From NCBI GenBank assembly GCA_036874045.1, contig CM072343.1, forward strand, positions 5,786,001 to 5,850,000: 64,000 nucleotides of DNA. Direction: 5' to 3'. The notes beneath the pieces are model-generated. The model worked only from the letters and a program-made list of their open reading frames with translations, was not told the DNA's origin and did no database searches. Positions 1 to 11,653 of this stretch are shown here, piece by piece. Made by a program: the position numbers and the translations under genes. Source of the DNA: Cymodocea nodosa (taxonomy: Eukaryota > Streptophyta > Magnoliopsida > Alismatales > Cymodoceaceae). Every line of letters begins with the position of its first letter. Position 1 is the first letter of the stretch.

Positions 1-10
1 TGGAAAACAT
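1..10 (-). pseudogene. first codons of ORF3 of element A, cut by the window
   Basis: The reverse complement aligns with the ORF3 start of the copies at 60745 and 25489; the start codon would be at 10-8. Only three codons are inside the window, so nothing can be said about the rest. The assignment depends wholly on alignment of the upstream 480 bp with the other copies. Confidence 0.5.
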
Positions 11-92
11 CATCGTATGTTGTACTAGGAACAAGCGGGAAAGATTTTCAGAAAGATATTTACAAGATAACCTAAGTTCCTATGTAATAAGT

Positions 93-300
93 GTTTAAAT
101 AGGGTTTCTATAGAATAACATAACGAGTCTATTAGTTAGGTTTGTGTTTTAAATGAATATTGAATAAAGTTTATTCAATCGAGATACCTGAAATATTTAA
201 GCATAACTCGTTGAGTTAATTAACCTAACGAGTAAAATGCTATCTAGAGGTAGTTTTACACGTTACCTTACATAACATAACGTCTAATTAGTATACTTAA
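93..300 (-). promoter_or_regulatory. candidate internal promoter of ORF3 (element A)
   Basis: Read on the minus strand, a CCTATTTAAACAC TATA-like box (about 91-103) lies about 85 bp before the ORF3 start. Upstream of it is a 28-bp imperfect palindrome at 206-233 with arms ACTCGTT and AACGAGT, the same motif that is repeated through the LTRs. Both elements are also present in copies F, I and L. Promoter function is inference from position and conservation; no transcript evidence can be seen. Confidence 0.4.
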
Positions 301-483
301 CAAAAATTCAGATGTTTTCAACTAAAAGCTTCTGAAGACAACAAATAAGCTAAAAGTAACTTAACTAACAATTATCTTGAGAACATTGTAAACTATTATA
401 ATATTCTTTTTATGAACCTAAAATAGTTTGTTTGTTTATTAAATTATTTCATTAAGATCTTAAGAGGACTAAACTCAGATTAA

Positions 484-488
484 CTAAG
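484..488. repeat. target-site duplication CTAAG, left of the Tork element
   Basis: CTAAG here and CTAAG at 5790-5794 flank the Tork-like element exactly, giving a 5-bp duplication as expected for copia integrase. Taking out the element plus one copy joins element A in a form matching the other Sirevirus copies. Confidence 0.92.
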
Positions 489-858
489 TGTGATGCTTGT
501 GTCTTCCATCATGTATATGTATTTATCATTGTATATGGTTGTATTTATTTGATATTTTGTAAAGGGGTAAACTTGTCTTTTGGGTATTACCCATTGTTGC
601 TCCTAACTTGTATAAAGGGGAATGTTGGCCGACCAAGAGAGGGATGACAAATCCCTAGCTTTCACGTCTTCCTCCCTTTCTTGTACCAACAACCATACAG
701 CAAGCAAGGATCGATTACCTGTGGACGTACCCGTGTTGGGGAATCACCTATATTTGTTGTTGTTCTTCTAATTCTTCACTCGCTCATCTCCCTTCCACGT
801 GAATCGGTTCTCCACGCATCCTTGGATGTCCTATTTTGTGTGATCTCTCGGCATAACA
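489..858 (+). repeat. 5' LTR of the Tork-like element
   Basis: 370 bp, TG...CA termini, ungapped against 5420-5789 with about 16 mismatches counted by eye. It ends three bases before the primer-binding site. Confidence 0.92.
611..617 (+). promoter_or_regulatory. TATA box in the Tork 5' LTR
   Basis: TATAAAG in a CTTGTATAAAGGGG context, about 120 bp into the LTR and repeated at 5542-5548 in the 3' LTR. Likely U3 core promoter; position is typical, function inferred. Confidence 0.55.
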
Positions 859-1425
859 ACTGGTATCAAAGCCGAGGTTGGACATCTCCGGACGTGCATC
901 TGAAGTTTCGAAGAGTTTCATCAAGGATCAAGCCATTTCCAAATAAGATTTCTACATTGCCGCAACTGCCGTCGTCGTCGGCGCCAGTCTACACACTCCG
1001 ACGCCAACTCGTGCGCCTTCTTCATCCGTGCTCTATTGCATCTCAAATTTTGAGGACGTGTTGTAAGCTTCCTGAACTTCCTACCTTTAAAATTTCGTGG
1101 TCAGAAGTTTCGTATTCAGAGAAATACAATAGGAGGCGTCTACCTAGGGCATAGTAGTTTTCTAGACGAGTGACTCTTGATTGTCAGATTTTGGGCATTT
1201 TGTGATTGTGATTTTTGTGCTTAATTTGTGCGAGTATTTGCTATTGTTTTGTGTTGAGTATTGTGCTTGGCTTGTGGCTGATTGCATTTTGTTGAAATCA
1301 GTAGTTTTTCAGTAGCATATTGTTGTCAAAATATTGCTTGCCATTGTGTATCTTGCCGTAGAATTGTGTTTGTTGAAAACAGACTATATACTATGTGTAT
1401 TGCTGGTTGTTTGTTATTGAAAAAT
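859..1425 (+). other. Tork untranslated leader with primer-binding site
   Basis: Holds the primer-binding site at 861-873 (TGGTATCAAAGCC, one base from the usual TGGTATCAGAGCC pairing with initiator tRNA-Met). An open frame crosses from the LTR through this leader (681-1154), but its protein resembles nothing and it spans the tRNA site, so I do not call it a gene. Confidence 0.75.
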
Positions 1426-4400
1426 ATGAATACTTCGGGGTTGAAGATAGAAAAGTTTGATGGTAAGAATAGCTTCAGCTTATGGCAAATTAAGATGAAA
1501 GCACTTCTAAAGCAACAAGGTATTTGGGCTCCTTTGAATAAGGAAACCACTTTGAACAGAAATTCGCCAGAATTTAAATTGTAGGAGGAGAAAGCTCACT
1601 CCACCATCTTGTTGTGTTTGTTTGATGAAGTTATAATAGAAGTTGCAGATGAATCTACCTTGTCAGGTCTTTGGTAGAAACTTGAGTCATTGTATATGAC
1701 TAAGTCTTTAGCAAACAAGTTGTTGTTAAAGCAAAGATTATTCTCTTTAAAGATGAAGGAAGGTGTACCTCTCAAGCAGCATTTAGATCAGCTAAATGCT
1801 ATTCTGATGGAACTCAAGAATATTGGAATGATCATAGAAGATGAAGATGCTACTCTTATCTTACTTTGTTCACTTCCATTGAGTTATGAAACTTTTGTTC
1901 AGTCCTGTGTAGTTGGAAGAGACTCAATTACACTAGAAGAGGTGAGGTCCAGCCTTCATACTAGGGATTTCAGGCACATGGTGTAAGGAAGAAATGAGGC
2001 AAGCAGTGTTGGCCTCTCAGCTTAGCAATAAGAGAACAGAGGAAGAAGCTAGAGACAAGGTGAAGGGAAAAATAGAAGTAGAAGCATGTCAAAGGGCAAG
2101 TATTCTAGGGATACTTGCAATTACTATAAGGAGAAAGGACATTGGAAATCACATTGTCCTAAGTTGATAAACAAAGGAAAGGCTACAGTGGCAGAAACCA
2201 GTTCTGCATCAGGTGATGACTTCTCTCTTATAGTTTGTTGCAATGCCTATTTAGATGATCAGTGGATTATGGACTCAGGAGCTTCACATCATATGACTCC
2301 TACTAGAGAGTATTTTGACACCTACGAGCAGGTGGAGGGTGGTCAAGTGACTTTGGCCAATGATGATGTGTGTTCTAGAGTTGGTGTGGGCACTATAAAG
2401 TTTAAACTACATGATGGCACAGTTAGAATTTTGGAGGACGTTTGGCACGTCCCAAAGCTTGGAAAAAGTTTGATCTCGTTGATGGCCATTGATTCTAAGG
2501 GTTACAGATATACAAGTGGTGAGGGGAAAATCACTATACTGAAAGGTTCTATGGTTATTATGAAAGGAACCAAATCTGGTCTCTTATACATTCTGTAGGG
2601 CACTCCAATTGTTGGCACAGCTACATCAGCTATATCTAGTTAGTAGGATCTTTCTGTCGTGTGGCACTCAAGGATGGGCCATTTGGGGCAGAAAGGAATG
2701 CAAAAATTGAGTAGTCTAGGCAAGTTTGATGGACACAAAGTTACTTGCATTGAAATGTGCAAGCATTGTGTTTTTGGTAAACAAAAAAGAGTGTCATTTG
2801 CACGTAGTCAGCACAGCTCCAAGGGAGTTCTTGATTATATTCATGCTGATTGTTGGGGACCTTCACGTCAGTCTTCTATTGCAGGTTCTAGATATTTTCT
2901 TTCTATCATTGATTGTCATTCAATAATGAACTGGGTTTTCTTTTTGACGCACAAAAGTGAAGCTTTTACTAGCTTCAAGCATTGGAAGAATTAGGTAGAA
3001 AACCAAACAGACAGAAAGGTAAAATATCTTAGAACTAATAATGGTCTTGAGTTTTGTTCTCAAGAATTTAATAAATTTTGTAGAGATGAAGGCATTACAT
3101 GGCACAACACAGTTAGATATACCCCTCAGCAAAATGGAGTGGTTGAAAGATTGAACAGAACACTCCTAGAAAAGGCACGTTGTATGCTATCTCATGTAGG
3201 TTTGAGCAAGAAATTTTGGGCAGAAGCTGTTAACACAGCTTCCTATCTGGTGAACAGGTCCCCTTCTAGTGCCTTAGATGGGAAGATGCCTCTTGAGGTA
3301 TGGCTGAAAAGATCTGCTAGTTATTCAAAGCTCAGAGTTTTTGGGTGTCCAGCTTATTATCATGTAAATAATGGCAAGCTGGAACCACGTGCAAAGAAAA
3401 ACATATTTGTGGGCTATGGTATTGGTGTAAAGGGATACAAGATATATGATATTGAATCTCACAAAGTAATATATAGCCGTGATGTTACTTTTGATGAAAA
3501 TTCTCTTTTGCAAGCAATTGATAGACTAGCAGGTACATCACCAGAAATTGAGCACACCATTCCTGAATAGATGGAGTTAGATGACGTACAGCAACCGCTT
3601 ATCACTGATCAGGTTGAAAATAGAGAAAACTCATTTGAAACTTAGGAAAATGAAGTTGAGGAGGAAGAGGTGGAGCAACCACCACCAAGAACCATTGGCA
3701 AAGATCGTCCTAGAAGGGATGTTAGACCTCCTAGTAGATATGGCTATGACAATTTGGTTGCTTTTGCCTTATAGGTAGCAGTTGAGGTGGAGGATTCTGT
3801 TGATCCACCTACATATGAAACTGCAATGAAAAATTCAGAAGCTGGTCTTTGGATGACTGCTATGGAGGAGGAACTCCAATCTCTCCATAAGAACAAGACT
3901 TGGGAACTAGTAAAATGTCCAAAGAACACAAATATTGTTGGCTGCAAATGGGTCTACAAGAAGAAGATTGGGACTCAAGGCAATGCAAGTGTGCAACACG
4001 AGGCAAGATTAGTCGCCAAAGGTTATTCACAACAAGAAGGAATTGACTTCAATGAGGTATTTGCTCCTATTGTACGTCATACATCTATTAGAATTTTGTT
4101 GTCTATTGCTGCAGTGCAGAATCTAAAGTTGGAACAGCTAGATGTAAAGACGGCCTTCTTGCATGGTGAGTTAGAAGAAAATATTTGGATGGAACAACCA
4201 ATAGGGTTTGTGGTGAAAGGTAAATCTGATTGGGTGTGCAAATTAAATAAGTCTTTGTATGGACTTAAACAATCACCACGCCAATGGTACAGGAGGTTTG
4301 ATGCCTTTATAGTTAAAGTTGGTTTTAGACGCAATAATTATGATTCATGTGTGTATGTTAAAACTCTTGATAAGAATACACATGTTTATTTGTTATTGTA

Positions 4401-5351
4401 TGTTGATGATATTCTTATAGCTACGAAGAATATCGAAGTGATACAGGAGCTGAAGGACACATTAAAATCAAAATTTGATATGAAGGATCTTGGTCTGGCA
4501 GAATTCTTGGAATGGAGATTAGGCGTGAAAGAAATTCTGGTAAGCTGTTTTTAAATCAACATAAGTATATTGAAAAGATCCTTAGCAGATTTGGTATGGC
4601 TTCATGCAAAGCCATTAGCACGCCTTATGATAGAAATGTTAAATTGTCATCTGCTATGTGTCCTCAAATTGAATCTGAAAAGCTTGATATGCAGTGAGTT
4701 CCTCAGGAAGTTGGAAGTCTTATGTATGCTATGGTATGCACTAGGCCTGATTTGGCATATCCTTTGAGTATTGTTAGCAAGTTCATGTCCAATCTAGGCA
4801 GGGAACATTGGAGAGCAATAAAAAGGATATTCAGATATTTGAAAGGAACTCCAGGCATTGGCTTAATGTATGCAGCAGATCAGGGTTGTACTATGGCTAG
4901 TTATACAGATTCAGACTATGCAGGAGATGTTGACAGAAGGAGATCATTATCTGGTTATGTCTTTACATTTGCAGGTTCTATTGTGAGTTGGAAATCAACT
5001 CTTCAGCCTACTGTATCTTTGTCTACAACTGAGGCTGAATATGTGGCTATGACAGAAGCTGCAAAGGAAGGGATCTGGTTGAAAGGTTTACTTGGAGATT
5101 TTGATTGGCGCATTGATAAAGCTGATATCTTTTGTGATAGTCTTAGTGCTATTTGTCTCTCCAAAGATAATGTCTTTCATGATAGAACTAAACATATTGA
5201 TGTTAAATATCACTTCCTTAGGAATGAAGACAAGATAAAGATTATGAAAGTCAACACAAAGGACAATCCGACTGATATGTTTACAAAGGGCATTGTGGAG
5301 AGCAAGTTCAAGCATTGCTTGGACTTACTCAACGTCTATTGTTGCTGTTGA
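1426..5351 (+). pseudogene. Tork gag-pol polyprotein, inactivated
   Basis: Encoded capsid, aspartic protease, integrase, reverse transcriptase and RNase H for copying the element. Visible in order: gag UBN2-type region from the ATG at 1426; a zinc knuckle near 2122 whose second Cys is Tyr (CNYYKEKGHWKSHC); protease DSGAS near 2275; integrase zinc finger (HSRMGH ... CKHCVFGKQ) near 2665-2780; integrase core with the second catalytic Asp changed to Asn (RTNNGLEF) and NGVVERLNR; RT with YVDDILIA near 4400; RNase H (YTDSDYAGD, STTEAEY) to the stop at 5349. Frame 1 is broken by stops near 1582, 1675, 1984, 2596, 2992, 3568 and 3772. A frameshift near 4505 and a stop at 4695 follow. Mobility in cis is excluded. 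Confidence 0.92.
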
Positions 5352-5403
5352 CTCACGTTGGGTCTTGGTGATCTATCACTTGATCGTGATGAAGACTGAT
5401 GAA

Positions 5404-5419
5404 AGACAAGATGGAGATT
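5404..5419 (+). other. polypurine tract of the Tork element
   Basis: AGACAAGATGGAGATT directly precedes the 3' LTR. It is purine-rich but interrupted by C and T; assigned mainly by position as plus-strand primer. Confidence 0.55.
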
Positions 5420-5789
5420 TGTGATGCTTGTGTCTTCCATCATGTATATGTATTTGTCATTGTATATGGTTGTATTTATTTGATATTTTGTAAAGGGGCA
5501 AACTTGTCTTTTGGGTATTACCCATTGTTGCTCCTAACTTGTATAAAGGGGAATGTTGGCCAACCAAGAGAGGGATGACAAATCCCTAGCTTTCACATCT
5601 TCCTCCCTTTCTTATACCAGCAACCATACAGCAAGCAAGGATCAATCACCCGTGGACGTACCCGTGTTGGGGAACCATGTATATTTGTTGTTGTTCTTCT
5701 AATTCTTCACTCGCTCATCTCCCTTCCACGTGAATCTCTTCTCCGCGCATCCTTGGATGTCCTGTTTTGTGTGATCTCTCGGCATAACA
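5420..5789 (+). repeat. 3' LTR of the Tork-like element
   Basis: 370 bp, same termini as 489-858. A second TATA box lies at 5542-5548. Followed at once by the duplication CTAAG. Confidence 0.92.
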
Positions 5790-5794
5790 CTAAG
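5790..5794. repeat. target-site duplication CTAAG, right of the Tork element
   Basis: Second copy of the 5-bp duplication at 484-488. Confidence 0.92.
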
Positions 5795-6903
5795 ATCTAT
5801 ATTTTGAACGATATTAATCTATTTTTGATATTGTAATTCCTCCCCCTACAAATATACTTCAGATATATTCAATAACATACAAAATATACTTGTATAAAGT
5901 AGGTGTTACTTATAACTATACTTTAAAATTTTTTTTCAAAAACTTCTGTTATCCTGAATTCATCAAGAATGATTTCCAGAATCAACTCCAACCGTATATG
6001 AATCAAAACATAGCTTTGAACTTAATTTGATTAACTCAAGCAAAATAAAGGAATGCATCTCAAATAAACATTTTCAAAAGTACTAATTTTGATTCAACAA
6101 ATCAGCAATCATATTGGTAGAAACCATATTCGATTCAAAGATATCTGTAACTAATGAAACAACTTTTATCTTTTGAAAGCAGTAAATATTGATAATTTTC
6201 TTTAAAAGTTAGTTTGAAAAGCTTGAACCATACAAGAGCTTTCTAATGTACCCATGTAATGAGCTTTCAGTCAACAATCCCAGATTTGATTAGGACCTTA
6301 GGTTGCCAAATTTAAAGAATCCTTTTCCAGGACAACAATCCTTGCATACCTATCTACTCAAGTACAAGAGACTCGTGATCAAACTGATCAATAAACTCTC
6401 AAAGATTTTCACTTTGTAACCACTTTTTATTTTAAGCACAGTATATATGTATTTCATTAATATAGATGCAATAAAACACAAATCTCATACAATTTTTACA
6501 TCTATGATTTTACTGAAAGTATGAATCAGTTTCAATAAGCTTATACTTTTGAGTAGCAATTTAATTTGATTTACATATAAATTATTCTGCAAGTTTAATC
6601 AATCAAGTCAAACTCATTCTTGATCATATGCACTTTCATTGATCCAAAGAAAACACTTAATCAAAATTTTAGGATTTCAAAGGAATTTATTATTTTTCAT
6701 TGACATTTCCACTTAATATTTTAAAAAAACATTAAACTTTAAAAATAAGTAAAATCAATAAGATACTACAATAATTTTATCATAAATACATAGTATCTCA
6801 TATAGTAGTTTAGATATTACTTAGATATTTATGATAAGTATATAATATCTATGAAGTAAACAACATCATCAACAATATTTATCTTTTGTGGAGTTTAAGC
6901 ATT
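5795..6903 (-). other. noncoding gap between pol and ORF3 of element A, pol-proximal part
   Basis: No gene. Aligns with 25976-27092 and with the reverse complement of 59158-60260. It contains an internal polypurine-like tract (minus strand TGTAGGGGGAGGA, 5838-5850) at the place where the other copies also have one. The remainder is A+T-rich sequence without visible structure. Confidence 0.75.
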
Positions 6904-9127
6904 TTACACATCACATAGCCTACAAATACCTAAATTTAATCTTATGTTGCAGAATGTATTTTCATTTAGAGGTTTTGTAAATATATCAGCTAATTGATTT
7001 TTACTAGACACAAATCCTAATTTAATTTTTCCTTTAATTTCGTTATCTCTTAGAAAATAATGTTTAACCTCTATATGCTTTGCTCTAGAATGTAATACAG
7101 GATTTTTGGAAAGATTTATTACTGAACTATTGTCACAATAAATCTCAGTTGCATCATAAGATAATCCAAAATCTTCTAAAGTTTGCCTTATCCATAGAAT
7201 CTGAGTGCAACACAATGCAGCAACAACATATTCAGCTTCAGTGGTTGAAAGTGCTACACAGTTTTACTTTTTACTAAACCATGACACCAAATTATTTCCT
7301 AATAATTGACATGTTCCATTGGTACTCTTTCTATCAGACTTAGATCCTACATAATCAGCATCAGTATATCCTATAAGATCTATTGAACTATCCTTAGAAT
7401 AATACAGTCTGAAATATTTAGTTCCTTGTATATATCTAAATATTCTTTTAACAATAATTGAGTGTGATTCTTTAGGATTAGATTGAAGTCTAGCACAAGC
7501 ACACATAGCAAACATAATATCATGTCTACTAGCTGTCAAATAAAGTAAAGAACTAATAATACTTCTCTATTTCCTTTGATCTATTGGTTTTCCTATGTCA
7601 TCAATATCTAACTTTAAAGAAGTACTCATAGGAGTTCCTCGAATCCTTATATCATTAAAATTAAATTTCTTAAGCATTTCAACTGCATATTTTTCCTGAT
7701 TTAAAAATATACCTTTATCCATTTGCTTAATTTAAAGTCCTAGAAAATATGAAAGTTCTCCTATCATACTCATTTCAAATTGACTAGTCATCTCTTTAGA
7801 AAATATTTTTATCAATTTATTAGAAGTTTCTCCAAAGATTATATCATCCACATATATTTGAACAACAATTTGATCTTTATCATCTTTCTTGATAAATAGA
7901 GTATGGTCTACTTTTCCCATGATATATCATTGTTCTATTAGAAAAGTGGATAACCTTTCATACCACGATCTAGGTGCTTCCTTTAAACCATATAAGGCTT
8001 TCTTCAATTTACATACATAGTTAGGATTTTTAATATCTTCAAATCTAGGTGGTTGTTTCACATAAACTTCATTAATTAAACAATTTAGAAATGCACTCTT
8101 AACATCCATTTAATATAGTTTAAAATCCATATAGCAAGCATATGCCAATAATATTCTAACACTTTCTAACCTAGCCATAGGAGCAAATGTTTCATCATAA
8201 TCAAGTCCTTCTTCTTGTGTATACCCTTGTGCAACTAATCTAGCTTTGTTTCTTATAACTTGACCATTCTCATTAGTTTTGTTTCTAAAGATCCACTTTG
8301 TACCTGTTATAGACTGATGTTCTGTTAGAGAGACTAATTCCCAAACATCATTTCTGATGAATTGATTTAATTCTTCTTGCATTGCCACTGTCCAATTTTC
8401 ATCAGATAATGCTTCTTCTATATTCTTTGGTTCCACCCTAGAAACAAACATACACATACTATTTAAGTTTAATGAAGCTTTAGTTTTAACTCCCTCATTA
8501 ATATTACCAATGACTTGAGTGATGGGATGTGATAAAGAATAACACCAATTTCTGTGATTCTCCTCAATATTCTCACCAACATCTAAAGATACATCACTTT
8601 GATCATTAGTTTTATCATTTAAGTTCATATTTTTAATTTTCTCAGATAAATCTTCAATCTCTTTATTGATATCTAATTCTTTTGGGAAATTAATCATATC
8701 ATCATTATCAGCTCTAGATTGAGATTTTCTAAAAGAATTTTCATTGAAGCTTACATGAAGGGTTTCCTCAATGGTTCTAAAAGTCTTATTATAAATACTA
8801 TAGGCTTTACTTCTAGTTGAGTAACCTACAAAAATTCCTTCATCTGCTTTGGCTTGAAATTTATCCCTTTTATCCTTAGTGTTAAGGATAAAACACTTAC
8901 AGTCAAATGGTTTCATATAGGAAATTTTTGGAACCCTATCAAACATAATTTCAAAAGGAGTTTTATTAATAGAAGGTCTTAAGTGACTTCTGTTAATAAT
9001 ATAACATGTTGTATTTACTACTTCAGCCCAAAAATTTTGAGGTAAATTATGTTCATTTGACATAGTTCTAGCTATTTCCTGAAGTGATCAATTCTTTCTC
9101 TCAACAACACTATTTTGAGAAGGTACT
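6904..9127 (-). pseudogene. pol of element A: integrase C-terminal part, reverse transcriptase, RNase H
   Basis: Reads right to left. Integrase DNA-binding end and FVGYSTRSKAYS region, RT thumb-to-palm ([27 protein letters not shown]) and RNase H with YTDADYVGSKS, AKHIEVKHYFLRD and the C-terminus CRLCDV before the TAA at 6906-6904. All pieces share one frame, interrupted by single stop codons (8112-8110 and 7929-7927 among them). The catalytic YVDD is intact. At 9127 the frame is cut by the insertion 9128-11224 and resumes at 11225. Confidence 0.9.
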
Positions 9128-11224
9128 TGTTCACTTGGCTAGCACGACACCAGAAAACTTGTTTGGATCTCCAGCAACGCACCAAAAAAACTTAAATTTG
9201 TTAACTTCTATTTTTACTTAGTTAATTTATCTTTATGCCTATTCTTTTTTTTTAGAAGAAAACAAACAACCTTTAATACAAGTTAGATATTAATTCCAAT
9301 TTGTATTTTAACTGCAAGTGCACAATATCTATTGTATTAGTGTGCAAGTACAGGTTGATCCCATAGGGAATTGCTTAAGAATTGAGAACTGTTCCATTTT
9401 TAACAATCAAATTTATATATTCAAAAAGCCCTTCGTTGAATTACAGTTAACTCAATGGACAAAGTTCGTTTAGTTATGGCTAACTCAACGGACTAACCTC
9501 GTGGACTTAAGTTAACTCCACGAGCCTGCATTTCCTATTTAATACTGCTATTTACAGAGGAATTCAGCCAACCATTGGGCAGTTCCACAGATTGTAAATA
9601 ACATCAATTAAGCTCTTTAATGTTAGTAAATACTGGATTTATCATTAGGCAATACTAACATTCAGATAATTCAAACAGTAACCATTAAAATCTTTAAGTC
9701 TTTTGAACAAACTAATTTAAGTAAACTGCTAAACTAAAACAATCACAACACTGACAAAAATAACATTAATCACGATACAACACAAACAATACAACACTCA
9801 AATACAAAATACAAACACAGATAAGTTGTTTTTGGTATTTTTGTTTTAATATGAACATGGAAATGGGCGAAAGGTGAAATGTAAAGTAATCTCAGTCGAT
9901 AGTAAATACTTCTGTCACTACATGCGACGTGATTACACCACTGAAAATTAAACCACTTACAATTCTGTCTCTTCTCCCTATAGAATCGCGATTCCAGAAT
10001 TGCAAGATAATCTCTTCTTCAGCATATAGGCATCAACCCGAAACCAAGGCTAGAAGCTTTACGATCTCCTAAAATATGAGTCGGCGCTTAGTGAAAATGG
10101 CTTCCCTTCCCACGACGTGATCACTTCTCACAGTGGTTGTCAGGCACTGTGTTTGGCTCGGAATCGACCCGACATCAAGAAAATATCATCACAGACCTTC
10201 GATGGTTGGTGATTATGGTAGTGATAATGTGGTGGTGATAATGTGGTGATAATGGTTAGTGTGGTACTTTAGAGAATTGCCGACACTATCTGCAGAAAGT
10301 TCGGTGCTCCTCCTTTGTACACACTAGCCAGACCCATCGATCACACACACTTTACTTCTTTTTCTTCTTTTCTTTTATATTTCTTCAGTGGTAACTGCTT
10401 CTGCTTGAATGGTCGGTTGGATTTCCTTCATTCATATCAACGACGATGATTTCTTCTCTCTTCGACGAGTGAATTCTTGCGTGATATGTGCGATCGTGGT
10501 TTTTTCCTTCAAACTATCTTGTTTCTGCAACCGCTACAATGGCATATTAGAAAATAAATAGTCTGTGGAGTTACAGATAACTCAACAGACTTACCTCATT
10601 GATTTAACTATAAAACACATGCATAAATTTAACTATCTGATGCTCAGGTGCATTTCGGATACTTACAAACTTAACTATCTGATGCTCAGATGCATTTCGG
10701 ATAGTTACAGATAACTCACCGATATATAACTTAAGTAAATCTACCAGATCTCGACACGTGTCATCAGCAGTTTAATAATAAAAGAAACATTTCGGAAAGT
10801 TACAAGTCTAACTATCCGATGCTTAGATGCATTTCGGATAGTTACAGATAACTCACCGAAAATCAACTTAAGTCATGTATTATGGTTTCGACACGTGTAC
10901 TTCAGGAAATAATAAACTATTCTTTTAAAACATAACTATTCGACAGTTTAAACATAACTATCTGATACATGTTCGATATGTTAAACATAACTGTCCGAAA
11001 TATCAGAAAATTTGGATACTTAAGAATTTCACAGCATGAAACTTACCGACAGTTCAAAAATGTACTAAATTAACATTAATTCCCCCAAATTAAGTAGAGT
11101 CTTTAATTAAAGCTTATAACAGTGCAATTATAACATAATGGCTTAATTCTCATATGATAAGCTAAATATTATGCAATTAACCATCATTTAACCATTAATA
11201 ATATGCACTTTTTCATTCTAAACA
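9128..11224. repeat. probable solo LTR (element X) inserted in the integrase of element A
   Basis: 2097-bp block with no coding capacity, starting TGTTCACTTGG and ending TCTAAACA. It is flanked by GTACT (9123-9127) and ATACT (11225-11229), a 5-bp duplication with one mismatch, and its removal rejoins integrase. TG...CA ends and the duplication indicate an LTR left after LTR-LTR recombination. Inside are arrays of short inverted repeats (AACTATCCGA with TTCGGATAGTT) and CACGTG motifs. A non-autonomous element is the alternative. Parts at 10430-10620 resemble 19285-19500. Confidence 0.65.
10631..10860. repeat. three hairpin units inside solo LTR X
   Basis: Units start at 10631, 10673 and 10810. 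Each holds AACTATCYGA, a 12-14 base loop containing GCTCAG or GCTTAG, and TTCGGATA(G/C)TTA. The first two are in tandem with a 42-bp period. The third has a perfect 10-bp stem. Confidence 0.7.
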
Positions 11225-11589
11225 ATACTCTTGGAAAAGAATATCTGTGATCAATGCCATGATGTTTATAGTAATTATCCATTTGATCATTTTCAAATTC
11301 AATACCATGATCACTCCTAAGTTTTTAAACAGAGTCACTTTGTTCATTTTGAACAAGATTGCAATACATTTTAAACATTTCAAAAATTTCTATCTTAGTC
11401 GCTAGAAAATATACCCAAGTGTATCTAGAGAAGTCATCTACTAAAACAAACACATATCGTTTACCACCAAGACTCATGATTCTTGTTGGTCCAAATAAAT
11501 CCACATGTATAAGTTCTAAGACTCTCTTGCTTGATATATCAGTTTTGGATTTAAAAGAGTTTTTGAGTAGTTTACCTAACTCACATGCA
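11225..11589 (-). pseudogene. integrase N-terminal part of element A
   Basis: Continues the integrase cut at 9127. Reverse-strand sequence corresponds to the catalytic core and zinc-finger end, matching 48240-48600 and 50607-50790 base for base over long runs. The match stops sharply after TCACATGCA at 11589, where element B begins. Stops and small changes make it non-functional. Confidence 0.8.
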
Positions 11590-11653
11590 CCAAAATATTC
11601 TCTAAGTTACACAACCTAGTTATTTCTCAACATTGAATGTGTAACTATTCCAT

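Larger units (their letters stand above)
11..488 (-). other. noncoding gap between pol and ORF3 of element A, ORF3-proximal part
   Basis: No gene. The stretch aligns with 25490-25975, 45109-45585 and the reverse complement of 60260-60744. It continues at 5795 after the Tork insertion. It carries the candidate ORF3 promoter described in the next entry. Confidence 0.75.
489..5789 (+). mobile_element. Tork/Tnt1-like Ty1/copia retrotransposon, structurally complete, coding region decayed
   Basis: 5301-bp element with two 370-bp LTRs (489-858 and 5420-5789), both starting TGTGATG and ending CATAACA, a primer-binding site, one gag-pol reading frame in the order GAG-PR-INT-RT-RNH, a short purine-rich tract and a perfect 5-bp duplication. 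The gag N-terminus (KFDGKNSFSLWQIKMKALL) and the single-ORF layout resemble the Tork lineage that includes Tnt1; the lineage is from memory of family sequences. It lies in the noncoding gap of element A, opposite in orientation. Roughly 16 LTR mismatches over 370 bp (about 96% identity) make it a fairly old insertion. Confidence 0.9.
1..11589 (-). mobile_element. Sirevirus-type copia element A, incomplete and interrupted twice
   Basis: Minus-strand Ty1/copia element of the same family as the copy at 51904-64000. From right to left it holds the N-terminal part of integrase, then the rest of integrase, reverse transcriptase and RNase H, then the noncoding gap, and the first codons of ORF3 at the window edge. 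It is split by a Tork-like element (489-5789) and a probable solo LTR (9128-11224); removing both restores colinearity with the other copies. Its gag, 5' LTR and most of ORF3 are absent: the right side ends abruptly at about 11589, and the left side leaves the window. All pol pieces lie in one frame broken only by stops, so decay is mainly by point mutation. Confidence 0.85.

Noticed and set aside
681..1154. Open frame of 157 codons from the Tork 5' LTR into the leader
   Set aside because: It crosses the LTR end and the tRNA primer-binding site, has no recognisable protein features and is not open in the 3' LTR context. Chance frame.
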